From: Bromus sterilis
Taxonomy: Eukaryota; Streptophyta; Magnoliopsida; Poales; Poaceae
Direction: 5' to 3'
DNA: 64,000 nucleotides
Assembly (NCBI GenBank): GCA_950022295.1
Contig: OX465595.1
Location: 66,982,770-67,046,769 of the forward strand
In this document: positions 56,400-64,000 of the stretch, piece by piece
Layout: each line of letters starts with the position of its first letter
Position numbering within the stretch: the stretch's first letter is position 1
Notes under the pieces: model-generated
Database searches by the model: none
What the model was told of the DNA's origin: nothing
What the model saw: only the letters and a program-made list of their open reading frames with translations
Position numbers and translations under genes: made by a program

Positions 56400-57910
56400 G
56401 GAGTTGCACCTCATATTGCTCCTCGTTCTCTTGGTCCTCCTCCTGATGGTGTTCATCCATCTCTTTCACAACAAAGGTGCCATCATCATCTATCAACTCC
56501 ATTTATCTAAGCATCCTGAAACATTGGGAATCCTCAAAGTTGCCATCCAGGTCCTCACGACCCTCACCATTGTCTTCACAAACATCTACAAGGATATTTC
56601 TTTTGAGCAAGGAGGTGAGTGAGGGTACTTCATCACAAGCCTCAGAAACTTGCCACAAGAAACCGATGACATTTTGCGTGGCACCTATGTTTGACACAAA
56701 CCTAGAGCCTTGATCAGATCTAGTTCTAGAGCTTCTTTGTGATCCACAGTCCTCATTTGCATCTCCACTATCCATCCTAGAGTCCAAAGGCATCCCTTCA
56801 TTAGAAGGTGGTGGTGGATTATCATTCACACTTGGATCGGTTCAGAAACTAGTTCCACCTTAATCAAGATCTTGTACAACTCTCTTTGAACCCCAAAGAA
56901 CTTCTCAGTAGGTATCTTGGTTGTGTCTTTGTAGGAAACTTTTAGCCTCACTGTCTCATAAAAGACTGGAAGTTATGCTGCCAGTCAACATCCATCAGGA
57001 GACCAAAAGTAGAGGTGGTCTAATCATACACCTGCCACTCACACCACTTGAGTTCAACCTCCCAATCTTGATCCACGCATCTTGGAGCACAACCTCAGTA
57101 TCTATCTTACCCTTCCAAACCTCCACATTAACAGTAACATTTTCTTTTTTCAAACCAAAGCATGGGTAACCAGCCACTTGCTCCACTGGAATTGCAAGGG
57201 GGAATTTCAGAAGGAAGGCTCATTCATCTAAGTCGTTGATGGGCCAGGGCCAATTGGTTTTGTAGAAATCGGAGAATTCTTTTGCGAGCTCCTATTTCTA
57301 ATGTCTCCAGACTCGACAAACACAATCTGCACATTCTTCATGGATCCTGAGTGACGTGCATGATGTCAGGGACATTAATTTTGTACAAACCAAGACCTGG
57401 TGCAGAGCTACCAACAAACTTAGCACAGGAACGAGGCTTCTTCCTCATGGGTCAGCCTTCAACCTTGTGATTCACCATCTTACGGATGAATCATGTCTTC
57501 TATTTCTCACAGGCATCCATGTGATGCACAGGCTCACCATAGGTAAAACAATAGACCTTAGCATAGGACATGAGACCAACCCCAATAGTGCTACCTACCT
57601 TGGTTGTTACATCTAACTTTTTCATGTTTGCTCTAATCTGCTGTTTACCAGTGTTCTGCCACCCTCCCTCCAAATCACCACGCTGATTTTGTTGTATCAC
57701 AGAGGGACCTCCGTGAATCTGATTTTGTGTGTGTGTGTGTGGGGGGGGGGGGGGGTTGAACCAAGGTTGTTGCATAACTGCCCACTGTTGTTGTCGGCGG
57801 AACTGCTCGCCGAATTTGCCCTGGGTAAGCCCAAGGAGGCGGGGCTTGGCCTTGGAAACCATTGTCGAAGAATTTTGGTGGCGAAGGATCCTATGTTATG
57901 TTTCTAGCAG
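56400..57910 (-). pseudogene. LINE: ORF1 (gag-like, zinc knuckle)
   Basis: From 57862 downward: KPRLLGLTQGKFGEQFRRQQ, a His/Pro run from a TG/G microsatellite, then VYCFTYGEPVHHMDACEK, a damaged CCHC knuckle; KMVNHK...MRKKPRSCAKFVG; a domain with VAGYPCFGLKKENVTVNVEV and WIKIGRLNSSGVSGRCMIRP; and an acidic tail (MPLDSRMDSGDANED). Stops at 57500 and others break it. This is the ORF1 type of plant L1-like LINEs. Confidence 0.7.
57725..57756 (+). repeat. (TG)n-(G)n microsatellite
   Basis: About 8 TG units followed by a run of about 15 G inside the LINE ORF1. The exact G count may be an assembly uncertainty. Confidence 0.9.
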
Positions 57911-58619
57911 CTCTTGCTCTTTGTTCATTGGTACGAAACTCTATCTTCAAATTAAAATTAAAAATCACTATCATAAAACCGCGTTGGTTGAGTGATTTGT
58001 ATTGTACTTAGCAAATTAGGAACACAAGGTAACCTAAGCTCACTGTTCGGTTTTAATTGTTACCAAAAAAATACTTGAAAATACAACCGGTTATAGATGA
58101 AAAGGAGAAGGCAAGTGCTATGCTTGTCAGATCCTTTTTTGTTTCACAAGGATTGGTCTGTCACAAAACCATGGTCTGCTAAAGAGGTAGAACTTTTTGC
58201 GCATATGCTTGGTTTGGATTTATCCAGAATATCCCATTTACTTCAGCACAAGAACAGTCAATTACAAACATTGTAGTTTCTCAGGAGTTAGGAAACTTTT
58301 AATCTTTGGAAGGAATCCTTGTTGACTTCAATTGCAAATCATAGTATTTTACAATCTGCATTCAAGAAGATCCTGAAAGATCAACCATCTACGACAAAAG
58401 TAATCCTTGACATTGCATAATTTCATCATCAATGCAATTCCAGTTTCAGTTTTATTCAAACCACATAAACATATTTAACAATCTGCATTCAGGAAGACCC
58501 TGAAAGATCAATGTTCACCACATAAACATCTCCTAAACAGTTCACCAACATAACCCAAGATGGGGACAATTTCAACAAGACACGACTTCACCACCAACTC
58601 CTAACCAGGATGAATACTA
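57911..58619. other. 3' flank of the phosphatase gene
   Basis: No separate gene. An AATAAA signal on the minus strand (58456-58451) lies 164 bp after the stop codon and is the likely poly(A) signal. A direct repeat of about 33 bp (CAATCTGCATTCA(A/G)GAAGA...) is found at 58352-58384 and 58478-58510. Confidence 0.5.
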
Positions 58620-59558
58620 TCAGTTCGCTGTGACGAGATCCTTGTAGTACCTGATGGCCTCCCTGGTATCTTCAAACTCTGCGGCAACGTCCAAGAATCC
58701 CATGACCTTCTGCAGCTCCTGGTCATTGGCGTCGTCGATGAAGGGCGCCACTGGGAGGGCGTTTTCTGGCTGCAGGGAGTACGCGTTTGGGTTGTCGTCG
58801 ACGATGATGGCGCAGTCCAGAGCCCGGCCAGTGGCCGACAGGTCCTTGACGAGCCTGCCATCGCCGTCGTCTCGGCAGGCGGTGCGGTACAGGCGGTGCG
58901 CAACCAACGCGCCCGTGGGGTCGAGGCGGTCGAGCACGAGGGAGGCGTACTGCTCCAGCCCCGCGGTGAAGATGACGACCTCGAAGGCTTCCGCCGCCGT
59001 GCGGAGGAAGTCGTCGACGCCCGGGCGCTTGCAGACGTAGAAGGTGATGGCCTGGCCGCAGATGACTGGCCGCACGGTGAAGTCGAAGTTTGCCGGCACC
59101 GGGTCAGTCTGGGAGTGGATGAGCGTCTCGTCGAGGTCCAGGAACAGAGTCTTCTTGTCCGGATCCGACGGAGGCGGGAGCGCGGCGGCGTGAACCCTGC
59201 CGGGCCTCTGAGCACGGGGAGACAAGAGCGGCGTGGGCGGTTGCGAGCAGGAGCGGAGGCGTTGAAACCCCGCAGCCGCGGCCCTGCGCTTGGACGGGGA
59301 GCCGAGGATGGCGAGGCGGGCGAAGAGCTTGAAGAGGCGGCGGCGGCAGAAACGCACGGAGCGGTCGAAGGAGGACGCCACGGAGGCGGGGGCACCCGCG
59401 AGGGATTTGAGCGGGGATGCCCTCCGCTTCGTGGCGGACAAGCGGTGACCCCGACGCGAGGCCTGGCGGCGCCTCGACGCCTGGGACGGCGAGGGCTTCG
59501 CGGGGCTGCCGGTGACGGGCCTGGCCGCCGGGACCTTGGTGGGCGTCCTCGACACCAT
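58620..59558 (-). CDS. CTD small-phosphatase-like protein (FCP1/HAD type)
   Basis: Intact single exon of 312 codons, the only convincing host gene here. The first 130 residues are basic and Arg/Ser/Pro-rich (RRRQASRRGHRLSATKRRAS), possibly nuclear or plastid targeting. The FCP1 homology domain follows: KTLFLDLDETLIHS (D141 and D143 of the DxDxT motif, nucleophile and acid/base), CKRPGVDDFL, VVIFTAGLEQYASLVLDRLD, LVKDLSATGRALDCAIIVDD with the Mg-binding Asp pair (254/255), then NPNAYSLQPENALPVAPF and DDANDQELQKVMGFLD. Relatives remove phosphate from Ser of RNA polymerase II tails or other nuclear proteins. Start chosen at the first ATG after a CT-rich leader; the GC-rich coding region, with frequent G/C third positions, is typical of grass genes. 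Domain call sure; substrate unknown. Confidence 0.93.
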   Translation of the reverse strand: MVSRTPTKVPAARPVTGSPAKPSPSQASRRRQASRRGHRLSATKRRASPLKSLAGAPASVASSFDRSVRFCRRRLFKLFARLAILGSPSKRRAAAAGFQRLRSCSQPPTPLLSPRAQRPGRVHAAALPPPSDPDKKTLFLDLDETLIHSQTDPVPANFDFTVRPVICGQAITFYVCKRPGVDDFLRTAAEAFEVVIFTAGLEQYASLVLDRLDPTGALVAHRLYRTACRDDGDGRLVKDLSATGRALDCAIIVDDNPNAYSLQPENALPVAPFIDDANDQELQKVMGFLDVAAEFEDTREAIRYYKDLVTAN

Positions 59559-60423
59559 CGCGGAATGCCCTGCTGGTGCTTCGCCGCTTGTGGATTTTTT
59601 TCAGATTCTCGAGCTCTGGGAGACCAAGAGGACGAGGGGAGAGTGAGGGGAGTGGGATGGGGCGTGAGGTGAATTTGAATTCGAGAGATTCTTTGCAACG
59701 GTCGGAAAGGGAGGAGTCGCAAGGAAAATGCGTGTGCGGTTTGAATTGTATCAGAATGGCAACGGTCGATTCACAGCTACAAACCCGTGTTTAAACGGCA
59801 CCGGCCAGCTGGACTTGCCATGAAAAATGTGTAAAATCATTAAGTATATTTTTGGAAATACCAATCTAATGCTCAAAGCTCGGATGGTAGCAAAATAATT
59901 ATATCTTCGGCAGTCTTGATACCTCATATCCTTTAATCCCGTGATCCGTTCTTTCCACCCATCGGCCAACAATCAAGGTGCCAAGGTTAGTTCTCTTTGT
60001 TCTAGAGCAAGAGGGTGCACGGTCTTCTTAAATGATGGTTTGGCATGATAAGTTTGTGGTTTGCAAGTGCTCGTTGATACTTATCATGTGGTGCGACTAC
60101 TCTTACGATCATGCTTGACCGCAAAATGGCATAGTCTCATAGTACATATCTACTTGTATATATTGTTATGCATTGTCTCTGTAAGAGGGTATCAACAACC
60201 CCATCTTGAGCGACGCATCGGCCAACAACCAGGTACCTGACCACCAGCGATCGAGTCGCCCTATACAACCAAACCCATGCCACAGTGGATCAGAGTTGGT
60301 GTGACGGTACGGACGGGTCCTCTCTCAACTACTTCTTTCCCTAGGGCGAGAGGAGGAAGTATGGAGAGGATCAAGGAACGATGACGGCTAGACTTTTCCC
60401 TACCTTTGGTTCTCTCTTAGGTA
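59559..60423. other. 5' flank of the phosphatase gene and intergenic DNA
   Basis: 59559-59700 is the CT-rich (minus strand) leader. Further up I see no clear TATA box and no second gene. 60180-60420 is low-copy-looking DNA without motifs I can name. Confidence 0.5.
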
Positions 60424-60504
60424 CTCCCTCTGTAAGCTAATGTAAGACGTTTTAGCTCACTAAAGTAGTGATCTATAACATCTTATATTAGTTTACGGAA
60501 GGAG
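60424..60504. mobile_element. Stowaway MITE, Thalos-like (81 bp)
   Basis: Ends CTCCCTCTGTAAGCTAATGT and the inverted ATTAGTTTACGGAAGGAG. The whole unit is a long imperfect hairpin around CTAAAGTAGTGATCTA. Flanked by TA (60422-60423 and 60505-60506), the Tc1/mariner target duplication. Confidence 0.92.
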
Positions 60505-60579
60505 TAGTTACCAATTCATCTGCAAATGAGATCATGTACTGAATCCTACGATACTAAATTGAGAGTACAGAGTGATCTG

Positions 60580-62511
60580 GTGCTCAACATCAGGTATTCA
60601 CAGCATATCCCTTCGTGCACGAGCGCTGGCTATTTTCCTCAAGACCCGCCACCTTTGCCGGATTCATGGTCAAATTAAAGCCATGGAGTCGTTGTTCTAG
60701 GAGTACTTTGACAAACTCAATTCATCCTTCGGCGAGTTTTGCATCGAGCTACATTCCAACACGGCGGCAATTGGATCACGGTCCACCAAGATCGATGAAC
60801 TGGTGAACTGGTAGCCCGATTTGAAGGCGCGTGTCATAGCAACGGTATTTTCTCCAGCTCGAGCGATCAAAGGTACCCGGAGCGGAGGTGACGGTCCAGC
60901 CCTATCACAAGCCCACTACTAACGACAACTGGTGGCCACATTAGCGCCAGCTAGAGCACGCTCAAGGCTCCACTCAGGTCAGCCGGCCATGGTGCGTCAC
61001 CACACATTCAGGGGATGGCATCGGTGTTATCATTAGTGTCGCTCCAGGAAAGTGGCCAATTCTCGCTCAATCGCCCATCTGTACTCAATCCTACTTACTC
61101 ACGCAAGCAAGATTCTCACGGCAACGGCCAAGCCCACCTCTTTTTTGGTTTTCCTCAATTTTTGGGTGTAAATCACAGACTCTGGAAACTCGGTGTGAAC
61201 AATATTTTTAGATGTTCAACCTTCATGAAAATTACCGGGTCTTAATATCTTCGCTCGACTTCTCAGGTTCAGCCTTTATCTCGTCTCAATCAATTCAAGA
61301 GAAAATTTATGGTTTGGATTGGGGAGTCATTTCCATATCTATTGTGTACCCTTTTCTAACACGGTTAAAATCAAAGGTTGATTCGTTAGTTTATACCATC
61401 AAATAAACTTCTTCGGTAGCAGATTATATTGAGAAATTTGAGTTGATTATTGACCATCTAGCCTCCTATTATAACTCAATAGATCCTTACTATTACTTGA
61501 CTTGTTTTTTTGAGGGGTTGCATGCGGATATCCAAGGGGTGGTGCTCATGCAGCGTCCATCTAACATGGATACAGCTTGCCCTCTGGAGTTGATCCAGGA
61601 TGAAGTGGTAGACTACGCTCAGATTCTTGGGGCACGCGCTCCATCCACATGTGCCATGGACAAGACTTCTCGCATAGGCGCCAACATACCACTGCCTCTA
61701 CCACCAACCCATCTTTTGATCCCTATCCTGACACTAGCAATGATAGCAGATCGGCGCGACCTTGAAGGCGCTCATAATGACAGCTCAAAGGTCAAGGCAC
61801 TATGAGACTACTGTCGCGTCGGTGACCTATGCGTCAAGTCTCGGTAGAGTTGGTTCTGCAATCATGTTTGTCTGGCGTCGGTGTAGCTCCATGTCATCGA
61901 GGAGTTTCTCACGTTGTTTGGTAGAGTCACCACCTTCAAGTCGTCGACTCCACCACCACTTTTGGCAGCCTGCTATACATTCATGGTGACCTCTCGACAT
62001 GCTCTCATGGGCAGCATGTCACCCAAGGAATTCCAGCTTCACCCGTGCGTACAAGGCCATGAGGTCCTCATGCTGGTTGATTCTGGGAGCTTCACTTCAT
62101 TTGTCAACACATACCTCACGGAATCCCTAGTCATTGTGATCTCATTGATGCATCCCTCTTGAGTCAAGGTGTCTTATGTGGATGAACTTTGATTTTCCAA
62201 TGAAATTCTAACAAACATCTGGTTCACCCAAGGGCGTGAGTTTTTGATTTGGGAATGGACTAGATGGAAGCACATAGTCCAATGACAATGGATTGGTGTG
62301 GGGGAAAGAAACTGATCATCACCACCCAACTGGGTTTTCTCACCTATCCGGCCATGTTGAATGTGCATCCCGTCACTCGATTAACAGTCTACAACTTATC
62401 ATGTTGCCTCGCCAAGGATCATTCTCACATGTTATTCAACTATGCATGTTTTGTAAATTTGTTTTTTGGACACCAACCAGCCTATTATCGAGGCGCGCTT
62501 GTGATACGTCC
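60580..62511 (+). pseudogene. Decayed gypsy gag-protease fragment (element I)
   Basis: Plus strand, many stops and shifts. Gag landmarks in order: IKAMESLF and FGEFCIELHSNT (60670-60760), FPQFLGVNHRLWKLGVNNIF (about 61145-61210), SVADYIEKFELIIDHLA (about 61415), DPYYYLTCFFEGLHADIQ and VVLMQRPSNMDTACPLEL (61480-61590). Then a protease with HEVLMLVDSGSFTSFVNTYL (about 62060) and MEAHSPMTMDW. These are the blocks of the chromovirus-like gypsy gag-pol common in grasses. It is cut by the LTR at 62512; no LTR of its own was found on the left. Confidence 0.7.
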
Positions 62512-64000
62512 CAATCGTATCTATAATTTCTGCTTGTTCCATACACTTTTATGTGACATTACTACATGTTTTGCTACACTTTTATATCATTTTACACATA
62601 TTTGGACTAACCTACTAACTCAGTGCGCCCAGTGTCAGTTCTTGTCTGGTGATGTCTCTACTTGCAGTGGTTTTTCCCCAATATAAAATGCCAGAAAAAT
62701 TCTGGAAAATCAAAATAAAAATCAGCGTCAAGGAAGCTTCCGGAGCCACGAAGAAGAGTCGGAGGGGGCCACCCCCTCCCAGGCGGCCAGGTGGTGCGGC
62801 CCCACCCCTGGTCGCGCCACCAGGGCGCCTGGGAGGTGGGGCCCACTTCCGGTGCCCCCTTCCACCTATTTTTACCCCTCATCGCAGAAAACCTCGAGGA
62901 GAAGCCCGCATCGCGAATTACCTCTCTGTTCCGCCGCCGTCGCGCTTCCAAGATCGGGAGCGCTAGAAGACCTCTTCCCGGCACCCTGCCGGAGGGAGGA
63001 TTGACCCTCAGGGACCTCTCCACCACCATGGACGCCTCCCGGATGTGCCGTGAGTAGTCTACCTTGGACCATGGGTCCATGATCAGTAGCTACATGATGT
63101 CTTCTCTCCACCCTTGTTCTTCAATGTTTAGACCTTGTGATATGCCCTACATGATCAAGCCACATATGTAATTTTCCTGCTGTTTCTATGCTGTGTTTGC
63201 TGGGATCCGATGGATTATGAGACTATGTTCAGATCGTGATGAGTTATATATTTGGTTTGCCTTTTATATTTTGTTCTTAGTAATTCTTGCATGTTCTCTG
63301 TTGCTTTTTATTGCTTTGGCCAAGTAGTAGATAGTAACTCCAAGAGGGAGCGTTATGCATGATTTGGGTTCATGCCCCCTGATGTCTAGCTTGACTGATA
63401 GAAGCATGAGACTAGGGGATGTGATGTTGCCACCAGATAAAAATAACGGTGCTTGTAACGCGGTTGAGAGGATTGTTTACCTTACACATAGATTGTTAAT
63501 GCAATTGTCTATTGCTTTGAGTTTACACTTTGGGTATGGCTCGTAACTTAATACCAACGAGATGTTTTGGATAGATATCTCAAGGTGGATGATTAGTAGT
63601 AGATGCAGATGGATTTCGGTCTACTTTTGAGCACTCATAATTTAAAGTAGCGTAGCATAATTAGCATTGCAGTGCGTTTATAATTCTGTCCATTGCCTAG
63701 CTGTAATTTGTTCACCCAGCTTAGCTATTTATCGTATTTTGGGAGAGAGACATCACTAGTGAACATCATGGGACCCGGGTCCATATTTCCACAACTGTTT
63801 ACACCTTCACTTTACTTTACTTTTTTTTACTTTCAGTTGCAATTATCGTTACCACTATCATTATCTCTTGTATTTGATCCTTTGTAAATGGCAAGTCCGG
63901 AGGGATTTACAACCCATTTGTACTCGTTGGGAGAAAAGTTACTTATTGTGTGTGCAGGTCCAGGCTAAGCAAGTGATATTGAGTAAACGCCGCCTCACTT
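62512..64000 (+). mobile_element. LTR of a G-family element (H), cut by window end
   Basis: Starts TGATACGTCCCAATCGTATC and follows the G LTR (reverse complement of 36759-38398) through the GGCGCCTGG block, the GACCATGGGTCCATGA phrase and GTTAATGCAATTGTC to the window end. About 100-150 bp of the LTR are missing. It is plus-oriented, opposite to G, and inserted in element I after gcttg (62507-62511). Whether the LTR is solo or part of a full element is unknown. Confidence 0.8.

Noticed and set aside
58896..59672. 258-codon open frame on the plus strand opposite the phosphatase gene
   Set aside because: It is the GC-driven mirror of the real gene; no domain, Arg/Gly/Glu-rich composition only.

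Overview
This window is repeat-rich plant DNA from a large grass genome, most likely Triticeae (wheat, barley, rye or Aegilops). Reasons: long Ty3/gypsy elements of the Tat and Athila-like types with tRNA-Asp-type primer sites; an Angela/WIS/BARE-like Copia LTR; a CACTA transposon with CACTACAAGAAA ends; a Thalos-like Stowaway MITE; a diverged LINE; and one isolated gene. Nothing prokaryotic is present. Element assignments come from reading the sequence; family names are from memory and were not checked against a library.

Layout. 1-990: 3' part of an LTR (element J) lying in element E. E is a minus-strand LTR element without recognisable coding sequence (991-1127 and 7562-9036, 5' LTR 9037-9656); it is split by a complete 6.4 kb CACTA transposon (1128-7558, 3-bp target duplication CCT). 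E itself sits in the gag of F, a minus-strand Tat element (gag 9657-11416; gag start, primer site and 5' LTR at 28963-29979, LTR tip 38399-38428). F is interrupted by A, a plus-strand, 5'-truncated Tat element (about 11417-13986 and 23297-28962), and A is interrupted by B, a minus-strand Athila-like element (13987-23291). The F LTR is interrupted by G, a minus-strand gag-protease-only element (29980-38398). A degenerate minus-strand LINE (about 38760-39721, 53644-55070, 56400-57910) hosts D, a complete 13.9 kb plus-strand Tat element (39722-53643, target duplication AGGCC), and a truncated Copia LTR (about 55070-56399).

The only convincing host gene is a single-exon CTD-phosphatase-like gene (minus strand, 58620-59558). 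A Stowaway MITE (60424-60504) and a decayed gypsy gag-protease fragment (about 60580-62511) follow. The latter is entered by an LTR of the G family in the opposite orientation (62512 to the window end).

The most interesting content is in the 3' parts of the two Tat elements. Both carry an antisense transcription unit that runs against gag-pol. In A it encodes what reads as a plant B3 DNA-binding domain between an Arg/Gly-rich head and an acidic Ser-rich tail. In D it is a multi-exon gene with good splice sites, resembling the 'putative gypsy type transposon' protein followed by acidic and coiled-coil parts. Each has a TATA-like box upstream of an ATG starting MAP(K/R)R. Tandem repeats rich in polypurine-tract-like and palindromic motifs surround or lie inside these units. 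All retroelement coding regions are broken, and many of the stops are TAG where glutamine is expected, which fits C-to-T decay of methylated CAG.
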